A stretch of DNA of 46,608 nt from an uncultured Lachnospiraceae bacterium. Lineage in GTDB: Bacteria; Bacillota; Clostridia; Lachnospirales; Lachnospiraceae. The DNA is taken from assembly GCA_947588845.1 (NCBI GenBank), contig CANQAR010000019.1, positions 1 through 46,608 of the forward strand, given 5' to 3'. The notes beneath the pieces were generated by a model that saw nothing but the letters and a program-made list of their open reading frames with translations, had not been told where the DNA came from and searched no databases. A program made the translations under genes and the position numbers. Positions 34,245 through 42,918 of the stretch are shown piece after piece; positions within the stretch are counted from its first letter, which is position 1; the number at the start of each line of letters is the position of its first letter.

Positions 34245-34273
34245 ATAATACCACTGCGTGCCCGTGCACGCAA
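34245..34273 (-). promoter_or_regulatory. iolG promoter with LacI-type operator in the spacer
   Basis: Minus strand: TTGCGT (34268-34273), 17-base spacer, TATTAT (34245-34250). The palindrome TGCGTGCCCGTGCACGCA occupies 34255-34272 with a central CG, so repressor binding would block polymerase. The leader to iolG is about 105 nt. The rest of the 421-base gap (34135-34555) is AT-rich, with a long-spaced inverted repeat (34416-34427 with 34474-34486) and a small hairpin (34497-34513) that may end the regulator transcript. Confidence 0.85.
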
Positions 34274-34555
34274 TATCTTTTTTACACAAATTTGCTAGAA
34301 TAAATTTATTTATTTTGTATATTTACCATAAAAATAACGGGAAAATTATCAAAAATGCATGAAAATAATGTGGAAAATTTTGTCGATTTGGTACAGGTTA
34401 TCTAAATTTCAAAGAATGCCGCCGCACAGTCTGTTTTCATATCGGTAATTTTGCACGCAACCCATATTACGCCGTGCGGCGGGCATTTTCAAGTCCGAAC
34501 TCTTATGGAGTTCATGAAGCTGCGGCGGAAACAGAATGAATCCTCGCGGGGCGTA

Positions 34556-35581
34556 TCAGATATTATACTTTGTCTTGATCACAATCTCCGTATACATAAA
34601 CTCTTTCTCAGGATCTTTTCCGTCAAACAGCTTATTGAACAGCAGCATTACCGGCTCATATCCCTGTTTGTGGGCATCCTGCCCGAGCAGAAAACGGATT
34701 TTCCCCTCTTTCAGAAAGCGGATATTCTGGTCCGTGAGATCATTCGAGATCACGCGCACCTTTCCTGACAGGCCGCAGTGTTCCAGGGATTCGCACACTC
34801 CTTCTACCCCGGAAGCGGTCAGATAAATTCCCCCGAGATCACTGTACTCTTTTACCATCTCTTCCGCGATCATCCCCGCGATCCGGTCATCGTCAAACGC
34901 ATACTGCACATCCAGAATATCGATATCCGCTCTGCTGGCTGAAAGCTCTTCAATGAATCCCCGTGTCCTGTTTTTATTGGAATGGTTTGTCGGATATCCG
35001 GATATCACAAGGACTTTGCCTCCGTCCGGCATGATCTCCGCCATCAGCCCCGCCGCGGCGCGGCCGCTCTGCATCGCGTCCTGTCCTACAAAACAGATCC
35101 TCGCCGAATCCTCAATATCCGAATTAAATGTCACTACAGGAATATGTTCCTCCGCGAGACTGTCTACCGTTTCCCTCAGACGCCGGTCGTCAACCGGCAT
35201 AAGCGCAATCCCGTCGCAGCCACCTTTTCTCAGCTCCTCGATCTCCGCGATCACTTTCTCGGCGCTCATATCAGGAATTTTCCGGACGAGTACGTTTGCC
35301 CCAAGCCGTTCGGCATCTTCCTTTGCCTGAAGGATTCCCTCCAGCACTTTCTCCATGAATGGTGTCCCGGCCACCTGTATGATCACTCCGATCGTGAGCG
35401 ACCTCCCCGACATCGCGAGCGCCCGGCCCGCCCGGTTCGGCTGGTATCCCATCTTCTTCGCGATCAGCCTTATCCGCTCCGCGACTTCCGGATTAATACG
35501 GCCGCGATTGTTCATCGCCCTGTCCACCGTTCCCCTAGACACACCCGCAGCTTCTGCAATCTGCTGTAATGTTACAGCCAT
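34556..35581 (-). CDS. LacI-family transcriptional regulator
   Basis: About 341 residues. DNA-binding helix-turn-helix at 3-25 (VTLQQIAEAAGVSRGTVDRAMN) and hinge helix near 45-57 (NRAGRALAMSG), then a periplasmic-binding-protein-like sensor domain (SLTIGVIIQVAGTPFMEKVL onward). The sensor is of the ribose/inositol type. The start MAVTLQQ at 35581 is chosen for GGGGGGAAAAG upstream and because the motif begins there. It lies between the importer unit and iolG, and its predicted operators occur at both and at its own promoter, so it is the likely local inositol-responsive repressor. Confidence 0.93.
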   Translation of the reverse strand: MAVTLQQIAEAAGVSRGTVDRAMNNRGRINPEVAERIRLIAKKMGYQPNRAGRALAMSGRSLTIGVIIQVAGTPFMEKVLEGILQAKEDAERLGANVLVRKIPDMSAEKVIAEIEELRKGGCDGIALMPVDDRRLRETVDSLAEEHIPVVTFNSDIEDSARICFVGQDAMQSGRAAAGLMAEIMPDGGKVLVISGYPTNHSNKNRTRGFIEELSASRADIDILDVQYAFDDDRIAGMIAEEMVKEYSDLGGIYLTASGVEGVCESLEHCGLSGKVRVISNDLTDQNIRFLKEGKIRFLLGQDAHKQGYEPVMLLFNKLFDGKDPEKEFMYTEIVIKTKYNI

Positions 35582-35603
35582 ACTTTTCCCCCCATTCATG
35601 GGC

Positions 35604-35658
35604 ATAATACCATATATCAAAATTGCACGCAAGTGCTTTTTTTGCGTGCAATTTTGAT
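35604..35658 (-). promoter_or_regulatory. Regulator promoter within a 15-bp inverted repeat
   Basis: Minus strand promoter TTGCGT (35627-35632), 17-base spacer, TATTAT (35604-35609). Perfect inverted repeat ATCAAAATTGCACGC (35616-35630) and GCGTGCAATTTTGAT (35644-35658) covers the -35 and contains the operator half-site TGCGTG/CACGCA in outward orientation. Suggests autoregulation. Confidence 0.75.
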
Positions 35659-35799
35659 CCTCTAAAAATGGAAAACATACCTGCAAAGCCTGTCCCCATG
35701 CACAGTCATCCCAGGAAATCTGCGCACCAAAAATAACTGCGCACAAGGGACATGCTTTCTTTCATAGTCGTAAAATTTTACAGCCTGTTCTGCAGAAAA

Positions 35800-36777
35800 T
35801 TATGCCTTTCTCGTATTCTTTCTCATGTCGAGCGCAACAGCCGCCACGATGATGATACCTTTGATGATGTTCGTGTAGTTATCATCCACGCCGATCAGCA
35901 CGAGGCCGTTGTTGATAACGCCGAGAATCAGGATACCGCAAAGCACGCCCGTTACCTTACAGATACCGCCGGTATGGGAGGTTCCGCCTACGGTCGCCGC
36001 CGCGATAGCGTCAAGCTCATAGTTAAGACCGGAGTTTGCCGGGTCAGCGGATCCTGCACGGCCTGCCAGAAGGATACCTGCCAGCGCTGCGCACAGACCT
36101 ACCAGGATGTAGGTGATCACAAGGTTCTTTTCTACATTGATACCTGCCACACGCGCCGCCTGGTCATTGCCGCCGATCGCGTAGAGGCTCTTTCCAAATC
36201 TTGTCTGATTCAGGATGAACCATGCAAGAATAAATACTACGACAAATACAAGGATGATCACCGGGAAACCGCCGATCTTTCCGCTGCCCAGGAAACGATA
36301 GCTGTCGGAAAGGTTTGATACCGGACGGCTCGTGAAGATCTTCGCCGCCGCACGGCAGATCAGCTGCCCGCCCAGGGTTGCGATGAATGCCGGCATCTTC
36401 GTGTAAGCGATGATCGCTCCCATGATGGCGCCGATTACAGCTCCCATCAGAAGACCGATGATGATGACTACGATTGCCGGAAGCGGACCTACGCCCGGAA
36501 GCACCTTGGTCGCCAGGTCTGCCGGCTGTACAAGCGCGCCGGTCACGCACGCGATCAGAGCCGCGGACGCGCCGATGGAAAGGTCAATGCCCTTTGTCAG
36601 GATTGCCAGTGCTACGCCGAAGGCAAGGATACCTTTGATGGATTCGCCCGTAAGCAGCGTCCTCGCGTTCGCCACGGTAAAGAATACCGGTCTTGCGATA
36701 CTCATGATGATGATCAGCGCCACAAGGATCAGCCAGATCATATTATCGGATATTGTTTTTTTCATATTGCTGTTCAT
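35800..36777 (-). CDS. Inositol/ribose-type ABC permease (RbsC-like)
   Basis: 325 residues with about eight to ten membrane segments; BPD_transp_2 family. Signature stretches: LAFGVALAILTKGIDLSIGASAAL, PAFIATLGGQLICRA, YAIGGNDQAARVAGINVEKN and GLNYELDAIAAATVGGTSHTGG. The start at 36777 has a GGGGGGAA site. It follows the ATPase gene by 21 bases. Last gene of the importer unit. Confidence 0.93.
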   Translation of the reverse strand: MNSNMKKTISDNMIWLILVALIIIMSIARPVFFTVANARTLLTGESIKGILAFGVALAILTKGIDLSIGASAALIACVTGALVQPADLATKVLPGVGPLPAIVVIIIGLLMGAVIGAIMGAIIAYTKMPAFIATLGGQLICRAAAKIFTSRPVSNLSDSYRFLGSGKIGGFPVIILVFVVVFILAWFILNQTRFGKSLYAIGGNDQAARVAGINVEKNLVITYILVGLCAALAGILLAGRAGSADPANSGLNYELDAIAAATVGGTSHTGGICKVTGVLCGILILGVINNGLVLIGVDDNYTNIIKGIIIVAAVALDMRKNTRKA

Positions 36778-36798
36778 GTTCGGATTCCCCCCTGCCTT

Positions 36799-38301
36799 TT
36801 ATCTCTTTCCCATCTCGTGGGTCGTCGCATACTTCATGATAAGTTCCTGTGAAAACTCGCTGCGGTCCAGAATGCCGCTCACATGGCCTTCGTGCATAAC
36901 CACGATACGGTCCGCCACGCCCATAACCTCCGGCATCTCTGATGAGATCACGATGATCGCCTTGCCCTGGCCCGCAAGCTCGGACAGCAGCGAATGAATT
37001 TCAGACTTCGCTCCTACGTCGATACCTCTGGTCGGCTCGTCGACGATCAGGATATCCGGATCGGTCAGAAGCCACCGGCCAACCAGAACCTTCTGCTGGT
37101 TTCCTCCGGAGAGGTTCGCGATCGGCGTATCTATGCTCGCCGTCTTGGTGCGAAGCTTCTCGATATATTCCTCTGTATCTTTAATCATCTGCTTGTTGTT
37201 CAGCGGCATTCCATACTTGCCGAGAATCAGCTTCGAGATGACAGAATTCATTTTTACGCTCAGGAGGCCTACGATACCGTTTCCACGGCGGTCCTCCGTC
37301 AGCAGACCAATGTGATTGCGGATCGCGTCGCCCGGATTCTTAATATGAAGTTCCTGTCCGTCCTTGTAGATCTTTCCGCTCGTGACATGGCGCATTCCGA
37401 AGATTGCCTCCATCGTCTCGGTACGTCCCGCTCCTACAAGACCTGCGAAACCAAGAATCTCGCCTTTTCTCAAATCAAACGATACATCCTGCACCAGACG
37501 GCCCGCGTTCAGATGCTCTACCTTCAGCACCACGTCGCCAATCGGACATGGAACCTTCGGGAACATATCCGTGATCTCACGGCCTACCATCAGCTGAATC
37601 AGCTTATCCTGCGTCAGATTCTCCGCGCGGTCCGAAGCGACGAACTCACCGTCACGGTAAACGGAGATATCATCACTGATCTGGAAGATTTCATCCATCT
37701 TGTGGGAGATATAGATGATCGCCACGCCTTTCGCCTTCAGATCCGCGATGATCTTGAACAGATCCGCTACCTCCGCCTCGGTCAGCGCCGACGTCGGCTC
37801 ATCCATGATCACGATCGATGCGTCATACGATACGGCCTTTACGATCTCAACCATCTGCATCTTCGCCACCGTCAGGTTCTTCATCTTCTCGTTCGGGTCA
37901 AGGTCAAGGCCCATACGCGCGAACAGCTCGCGGCAGTCGTCGTTCATCTTCTTTTTATCAATCAGCAGGCCCTTCTTCGGCTCACGGCCCAGCCACACGT
38001 TATCCGCCACCGAACGCTCAAGCACCGGAGACAGCTCCTGATGAATCATGGAGATACCTGCGTCAAGCGCTTCCTGCGTCGACTTGAAAGCCACCTCTTT
38101 ACCTTTGTAGATGATCTTTCCGGAAGTAACTGGCTGGATGCCGATCAGGCACTTCATCAGCGTGGACTTGCCCGCGCCGTTCTCCCCCATCAGTGTATGT
38201 ACGGTTCCCGGACGGACTTTCAGCTGTACGCCTTTCAGCGCACGCACACCAGGAAATTCCTTCACGATGTCATGCATTTCCAGTACATATTCTTCACTCA
38301 A
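36799..38301 (-). CDS. Sugar ABC importer ATPase, tandem type (RbsA/MglA-like)
   Basis: About 500 residues with two ATPase halves. The first has Walker A GENGAGKST near 38-46 and Walker B SIVIMDEPTSALTEAEV. The second has signature NLSGGNQQKVLVGRWL and DILIVDEPTRGIDVGAK but a degenerate Walker A (GLVGAGRTE), as is normal for this family. A TTG start at 38301 (SEEYVLEMHDIVKEF) is preferred because AGAGGTGAG lies just upstream; a GTG at 38310 is the alternative. Energises uptake with the permease and binding protein around it. Confidence 0.93.
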   Translation of the reverse strand: MSEEYVLEMHDIVKEFPGVRALKGVQLKVRPGTVHTLMGENGAGKSTLMKCLIGIQPVTSGKIIYKGKEVAFKSTQEALDAGISMIHQELSPVLERSVADNVWLGREPKKGLLIDKKKMNDDCRELFARMGLDLDPNEKMKNLTVAKMQMVEIVKAVSYDASIVIMDEPTSALTEAEVADLFKIIADLKAKGVAIIYISHKMDEIFQISDDISVYRDGEFVASDRAENLTQDKLIQLMVGREITDMFPKVPCPIGDVVLKVEHLNAGRLVQDVSFDLRKGEILGFAGLVGAGRTETMEAIFGMRHVTSGKIYKDGQELHIKNPGDAIRNHIGLLTEDRRGNGIVGLLSVKMNSVISKLILGKYGMPLNNKQMIKDTEEYIEKLRTKTASIDTPIANLSGGNQQKVLVGRWLLTDPDILIVDEPTRGIDVGAKSEIHSLLSELAGQGKAIIVISSEMPEVMGVADRIVVMHEGHVSGILDRSEFSQELIMKYATTHEMGKR

Positions 38302-38373
38302 ATCTCTCACCTCTGTTCTATATTAAGTTTGCTGTGTCCTTATTTTCATTATTATTACTGTATTTATTATACA

Positions 38374-38395
38374 GGCGCCGGCGAACGCCGGCGCC
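38374..38395 (-). promoter_or_regulatory. GC-rich hairpin between binding protein and ATPase genes
   Basis: GGCGCCGGC and GCCGGCGCC with a 4-base loop, in the 136-base gap 38302-38437, without a following T run. Typical position for a 3'-end stabilising hairpin that lets the binding-protein mRNA accumulate above the transporter mRNA. Confidence 0.6.
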
Positions 38396-38437
38396 CAACA
38401 GAAAATATCCACGGGTTCTTGTTTTTCAGCTTCCGAA

Positions 38438-39448
38438 TCAGTCGTAATCAGCTACGTTGTCAGCGGTAACCGGCTCAAACGGTACCCAGAGGATGAAGCC
38501 TGTCTCATCGGTCTCAAACTCTGTGTTGTCTGCAAGGCCATTGCCCTCTACAAGGTTTACAGCTGCCTGAAGAGCGCCTGCTCCCTGGCCATACGCGTTC
38601 TGGAATACGGTCATCGCAAGCGTGCCGTCCTTGACTGCCTGACGTCCGTCAACTGTAGCGTCGATGCCGACGATCGGGATGGAGGTCGGATCCATGTCAA
38701 CCATCTTCAGAGCCTCGATCGCGCCGATTGCCATAGCGTCGTTGTTGGAGATGATGCAGTCGAACTCGGTCTGTGCCGTAAGCAGCGGAGCGATCATATC
38801 CTGTGCTGTCGCACGGTCATAATCACATGCAAGCGGAGCGCTCGCTTCCTCAGCCGTGATGCCGTTGTCCTCAAGTGCCTGAAGCACGGACTCGGTACGA
38901 AGCGTCGTGGATGTCTGGCCAAGTGTACCATTCAGAAGGATGTACTTGATCTCGGTCTTGTCCTGGCCTTTGAAGTACTCAGCAAGGAACTCGCCCTGAT
39001 ACCTTCCGGAATCATGCTCATCAGATCCTACATAGGCAACATTCTCATTCAGTACGGAAGTGTCAGCCGGAAGACGGTTTACGAATACCACCTTCATGTC
39101 GCCTGCTGCTTCCACAACCTGCGGAGCTGTCTCCGGATCAGGCATGTTCACGATGACAACCTTCTGGCCCGCGTTCTTTGCGGTCTCAACATACTGAAGC
39201 ATTGTGCTGGTGTCGTTCTTCGCGTCCTGCGTCGTAACTTTGATGCCGAAGTTCTCAGCCGCTTCCTGAGCGCCGCTCTCCAGCTCAGACAGGAACTCGT
39301 CACGGAGCGCCATGATGAATGTGATCTCACCGACATCCGCGCCGATATCGAGTGCGCCCGCAGTTTCTTCTTCCGCGCTGACGCCCATGCACAGTGTGCC
39401 AACCGCCATAACAGCCGCCAGCAGAGTTGCTAAAACTTTCTTTTTCAT
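38438..39448 (-). CDS. Sugar ABC importer binding protein (RbsB-like)
   Basis: 336 residues. N-terminal signal sequence (KKKVLATLLAAVMAVGTLCMGVSAEE); a lipobox is not clear-cut (GTLCMG includes Cys18). The mature protein is a type I periplasmic-binding fold (ITFIMALRDEFLSELESGAQEAAENFGIKV, CIISNNDAMAIGAIEAL, IPIVGIDATVDGRQAVKDG). Given the iol context, an inositol or inositol-isomer ligand is expected. Start at 39448 with AGGAGGT. First gene of the importer unit; promoter with operator directly upstream. Confidence 0.93.
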   Translation of the reverse strand: MKKKVLATLLAAVMAVGTLCMGVSAEEETAGALDIGADVGEITFIMALRDEFLSELESGAQEAAENFGIKVTTQDAKNDTSTMLQYVETAKNAGQKVVIVNMPDPETAPQVVEAAGDMKVVFVNRLPADTSVLNENVAYVGSDEHDSGRYQGEFLAEYFKGQDKTEIKYILLNGTLGQTSTTLRTESVLQALEDNGITAEEASAPLACDYDRATAQDMIAPLLTAQTEFDCIISNNDAMAIGAIEALKMVDMDPTSIPIVGIDATVDGRQAVKDGTLAMTVFQNAYGQGAGALQAAVNLVEGNGLADNTEFETDETGFILWVPFEPVTADNVADYD

Positions 39449-39479
39449 AGTTTACCTCCTGTGTTTTTTATTTTCATAC

Positions 39480-39508
39480 ATTATAGCAATGCGTGTGCGT
39501 GTACGCAA
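39480..39508 (-). promoter_or_regulatory. Importer promoter with LacI-type operator in the spacer
   Basis: Minus strand: TTGCGT (39503-39508), 17-base spacer, TATAAT (39480-39485). Palindrome TGCGTGTGCGTGTACGCA at 39490-39507, same register as at iolG. Confidence 0.88.
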
Positions 39509-39687
39509 TTCGCTTTTTCAACAAAATTACAGTTCATATTTGTTCATTTTGCATAATTGATAAAATATTCACAATATTTTTGTACATTTTTCCTGATTTT
39601 GTCTGGCTTTTTGCCAGATGAAAGGGGAGCGTTTTTGTGAAATATAACCAGACATGTAAATTTGCTGCCGACATGAAATTTTTTCGT

Positions 39688-39705
39688 TGCGTGCACATGT
39701 ACGCA
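39688..39705. promoter_or_regulatory. Second, promoter-distal operator
   Basis: TGCGTGCACATGTACGCA at 39688-39705 matches the other two palindromes but has no -10 element. Its centre is 198 bp from the promoter operator, which would allow looping by a tetrameric repressor. The rest of the gap 39509-39687 is AT-rich with no gene. Confidence 0.65.
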
Positions 39706-39720
39706 TACGCAAAAATGCAC

Positions 39721-39746
39721 GCGGCTGCGCCCGAAGGCGCAGCCGC
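39721..39746 (-). terminator. Terminator after the second IolG-like gene
   Basis: GCGGCTGCGCC (39721-39731) pairs perfectly with GGCGCAGCCGC (39736-39746), loop of 4; on the minus strand GTGCATTTTTG follows. It separates the upstream metabolic unit from the importer. Confidence 0.8.
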
Positions 39747-39759
39747 ACACAGTACATTA

Positions 39760-40770
39760 TTACATAAGCTCAGAAATCTTGACCGGACGATGCTCTGCCA
39801 GAGACTTCTTGGCAGCAAGGCCCATAACTACCGGTTTCAGACCGTCCATGATCGTGACCGGAGTCTCCGTATCGTTCTCGATTGCGTTCACGAAGCCCTT
39901 GATCTCGGTTGCGTACGCTTCCATATAGCGCTCAAGGAAGAAGTACAGCGGCTTCTCGCCTGTTACGCCGTCCTCGTTGCTGATCTGAACGGTGGACGCA
40001 CTGTCGTTTCCAGACGCAGCCATACCCTTGGAGCCGAATACTTCCGCTCTCTGATCATAGCCGTAGACTGCTTTTCTGGAGTTGTCGATGACAGCGATCG
40101 CGCCGTTTGCCATCTTCATCGTGACAACTGCCGTGTCAACGTCGCCTGCCTCGCCGATTGCCGGATCTACCAGCACAGCGCCCTCTGCATAGACTTCTTC
40201 TGCATCGCTGCCGGAAAGGAAGCGGGCCATATCGAAGTCATGGATCATCATGTCAAGGAAGATTCCTCCGGACACCTTTACATAATCCATTGATGGCGGA
40301 GCCGGATCCCTGGACGCGATCTTCACGATATGCACATCACCGATTTTGCCGTCTGCAACAGCCTTCTGAACTGCCGCGTAGTTGTGGTCGAATCTGCGGT
40401 TGAAACCTACCTGATATTTCACCGGATGCTTCTCAAGAGCCGCGATAACTTCTTTGATCTTTGCCACTTCCAGATCGATCGGCTTCTCGCAGAATACATG
40501 TTTTCCTGCCTCAATTGCCTCGATGGAGATGGAAGCGTGTGTGTTTGTGGAGGAGCAGATCAGAACTGCCTGGATCTCCGGATCCGCAAGAACTTCCTTG
40601 TAATCCTTCGTCGTGTGCTGTACGCCTTTTGCTTTTGCCCATGCGGCCGTCTCGTCATTCATGAACGGATCCGCCAGGATTTTTACCTGTGCGTTCGGAA
40701 CTTTCGTGCAGATGCTCTCTACATGAACCTTGCCGATTCTGCCTGCTCCAATGATACCTACTGTTACCAT
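39760..40770 (-). CDS. Gfo/Idh/MocA dehydrogenase, second IolG-like
   Basis: 336 residues. Rossmann motif VTVGIIGAGRIGKVHVESI at the N-terminus, FCEKPIDLEVAKI with the catalytic Lys, GFNRRFDHNY, and GGIFLDMMIHDFDMARFL, which places the His of the family's D-x-x-x-H active-site pattern; the end is AAKKSLAEHRPVKI. It resembles enzymes annotated as inositol 2-dehydrogenase but differs clearly from the IolG at 33130-34134, so it may act on another isomer (scyllo- or chiro-inositol) or on a later intermediate. Start at 40770 with AAAGGAGA. It ends the unit with the transketolase genes (174-base gap 40771-40944 with no gene). Confidence 0.88.
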   Translation of the reverse strand: MVTVGIIGAGRIGKVHVESICTKVPNAQVKILADPFMNDETAAWAKAKGVQHTTKDYKEVLADPEIQAVLICSSTNTHASISIEAIEAGKHVFCEKPIDLEVAKIKEVIAALEKHPVKYQVGFNRRFDHNYAAVQKAVADGKIGDVHIVKIASRDPAPPSMDYVKVSGGIFLDMMIHDFDMARFLSGSDAEEVYAEGAVLVDPAIGEAGDVDTAVVTMKMANGAIAVIDNSRKAVYGYDQRAEVFGSKGMAASGNDSASTVQISNEDGVTGEKPLYFFLERYMEAYATEIKGFVNAIENDTETPVTIMDGLKPVVMGLAAKKSLAEHRPVKISELM

Positions 40771-40944
40771 AAAGCATTCTCCTTTCCTCTTTTTCATTCT
40801 CAGTGTCTGTTATGCCTGTTGTATTTGTTTATTTATTTTACAGCAAACGCTGGATGCGTTCGCCATAATTTACTGAGAGCGGCCATCGACGGGCATGCTC
40901 ACATGCACCGGCGAATGGACATCGAACGGGCTTTCATTAAAAAT

Positions 40945-41904
40945 TTACTTGCGGCCGATTGCCTTCTTCACTTTCCGGACAATATGATCTGACGTCAGGT
41001 CAAACGCCTTGCGCAGATAATCCTGAGGACCTACTTCGCCGTAGACATCCTCCACCGCCACATATTCCACCGGAACAGGCAGTTCGCCGGCCAGCACTTC
41101 CGTCACCGCGCTGTAAAGTCCGCCGATCTTGTTGTGGTTCTCCGCCGTCACGACTGCTCCCGTCGCCTTCGCGTACTTCAGCACGCACTCCTTGTCGATC
41201 GGCTTCACGGTGAACATATCCACTACGCTGATCTCGATGCCTTCCTTCGCGAGCTCGGCTGCCGCCATCATCGCCTCATGAATCATGATTCCAGTCGCGA
41301 AGACAACCGCGTCTTTACCCTCACGGATCGTGTTTCCTTTACCGATCGGCGTCGTCTCGCCGTCCGCGTAAACCTTTGCCGTCAATTTACGGGGCACACG
41401 GATGTATTTCACACCTTTGATATCGCTCACCTGATTGAGCACGCTGATGAGCTGGTTTGCGTCCGCGATGTCGATGACCGTCGCGGTCGGGATCGCGCGG
41501 TAAAGCGCCATATCTTCAAACGGCATATGCGTTCCGCCGTTGAAAGCGGCCGTGATGCCGGGGTCCGTACCGATTACAGTGATATCGTTGCCCGTGTAGC
41601 CTGCCGACAGGAAAAGCTGATCAAAGCAGCGGCGGGAGGCAAACGGTCCGAATGTATGGCAGATCGGCTTGAAGCCCTGGGATGCAAGACCGCAGGCAAC
41701 TCCGATCATATTGCTCTCCGCAATACCGCAGTTGATCGCACGGTCAGGATGAGCCGCCGCCCATTTGGCCGTACCGATACAGCTCATAAGGTCAGCGTCC
41801 AGATAAATGACATCCGGATCCTTCTCTGCCAGAGCGGGGATCTCCTTGCCGAGAATTTCCTTGAATGCGCGGGATTCCATTTCTCCGTTATATACTATAT
41901 TCAT
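40945..41904 (-). CDS. Transketolase, C-terminal subunit
   Basis: 319 residues: pyrimidine-binding domain of a ThDP enzyme with catalytic Glu in NCGIAESNMIGVACGLA, HTFGPFASRRCFDQL, and a C-terminal domain (VTAENHNKIGGLYSAVTEVL). Pairs with the N-terminal subunit encoded just upstream (14-base gap). Start MNIVYNGEME at 41904 with GGAGGG. Split transketolases of this kind are frequent in catabolic loci for unusual sugars, where they transfer two-carbon units from a ketose phosphate. Its presence in an iol locus is unexpected. Confidence 0.93.
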   Translation of the reverse strand: MNIVYNGEMESRAFKEILGKEIPALAEKDPDVIYLDADLMSCIGTAKWAAAHPDRAINCGIAESNMIGVACGLASQGFKPICHTFGPFASRRCFDQLFLSAGYTGNDITVIGTDPGITAAFNGGTHMPFEDMALYRAIPTATVIDIADANQLISVLNQVSDIKGVKYIRVPRKLTAKVYADGETTPIGKGNTIREGKDAVVFATGIMIHEAMMAAAELAKEGIEISVVDMFTVKPIDKECVLKYAKATGAVVTAENHNKIGGLYSAVTEVLAGELPVPVEYVAVEDVYGEVGPQDYLRKAFDLTSDHIVRKVKKAIGRK

Positions 41905-41918
41905 ATTCTTCCCTCCGC

Positions 41919-42758
41919 TTATTCCAGGGCGGCAAGCTTCTCGCGAAGCTCGGCCAGCCACTCGTCAAACTTGTCAGCGCCGACGGTCATGCTGTGGTTG
42001 CTCATGGTCTCCTCGACTTCCTTCACTCCGGCGCCCTTTACGGTATCCATCACGATGGCGTAAGGTTTGTCTCCGCCCTTCTTTGTATTTTCAAGAGCTT
42101 CATAGAGCGCTTCCACATCGTTTCCGTTGATCTTAACCGTCTCAAATCCGAACGCCTTCATCTTGCCGTCCAGATCCTCGTTCGGAAGAATATCCTTTGT
42201 ATAGCCGTCAAGCTGTTTCTTGTTCCAGTCTATCAGGACAACCAGGTTGGAAAGCTTCTTCGCGGCCGCGAACATAAACGCTTCCCAGCACTGTCCTTCG
42301 TTGATCTCTCCGTCGCCCACGATCAGGAATGTGCGGCAGCTCTGCTTTTTCAGCTTGTCCGCCAGCGCGATGCCTGCCGCGAGGGAAGTTCCCTGACCCA
42401 GAGAACCTGTCGTGATATCCACGCCCGGCGTCTTGTTACAGTCGCAGTGGCTCGGGAATTTTGTTCCCGGCTGATTCAGTGTCTTAATCTCATCATAGGG
42501 ATAGAATCCTTTCAGAGCAAGCGCGGCGTAAACAGCGGGGCCTGCATGTCCTTTGGAGCAGACCAGCTTGTCTCTCGTCGGCATCTTCGGATTGGCGGGA
42601 TCTACCGTCATCTGAGAACCGTAGAGAACCGCCAGGGCATCGCATACGCTTAAAGCGCCGCCGATATGTCCGAATCCGCGGGATTTGATGGATTCCACAG
42701 TGCCGATGCGGATCTGGGCCGCCAGCTTCTGTAAGCTTTTCTTCAATTCAGCATCCAT
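41919..42758 (-). CDS. Transketolase, N-terminal subunit
   Basis: 279 residues: ThDP pyrophosphate-binding domain with GHIGGALSVCDALAVLYG, KGHAGPAVYAALALKGF, GSLGQGTSLAAGIALADKL and the metal/ThDP motif GDGEINEGQCWEAFMFAA. Together with the next gene it makes a full-length transketolase. The start MDAELKKSL at 42758 has a GAGGAGA site. It follows the malic enzyme gene after a structured 160-base gap. Confidence 0.93.
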   Translation of the reverse strand: MDAELKKSLQKLAAQIRIGTVESIKSRGFGHIGGALSVCDALAVLYGSQMTVDPANPKMPTRDKLVCSKGHAGPAVYAALALKGFYPYDEIKTLNQPGTKFPSHCDCNKTPGVDITTGSLGQGTSLAAGIALADKLKKQSCRTFLIVGDGEINEGQCWEAFMFAAAKKLSNLVVLIDWNKKQLDGYTKDILPNEDLDGKMKAFGFETVKINGNDVEALYEALENTKKGGDKPYAIVMDTVKGAGVKEVEETMSNHSMTVGADKFDEWLAELREKLAALE

Positions 42759-42788
42759 TTTTTTCTCCTCATCTTTTAAAAATCGAGT

Positions 42789-42907
42789 AGGAGGCAGTTT
42801 TTCCCTCCTGCTCTCCGTGCGGCCCGCATGCTGCGCCAGCAGCTGACCGTATGCGGGCCTGCGCATCTATACCTGTTCCGCGGGCACTCCCACAAGAGAA
42901 AGCCCGC
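42789..42907 (-). other. Structured gap between malic enzyme and transketolase
   Basis: Three potential hairpins: AGGAGG/CCTCCT (42789-42794 with 42804-42809), GCCCGCAT/ATGCGGGC (42832-42839 with 42851-42858) and GCGGGC/GCCCGC (42880-42885 with 42902-42907). No gene is seen in 42759-42918. They may terminate part of the transcript or protect mRNA ends. Confidence 0.45.
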
Positions 42908-42918
42908 AGACCTTTTTC

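Noticed and set aside
36994-38469. Plus-strand ORF of 491 codons across the importer ATPase
   Set aside because: Shadow of a tandem ABC ATPase with all motifs on the minus strand; no start signal or recognisable domain.
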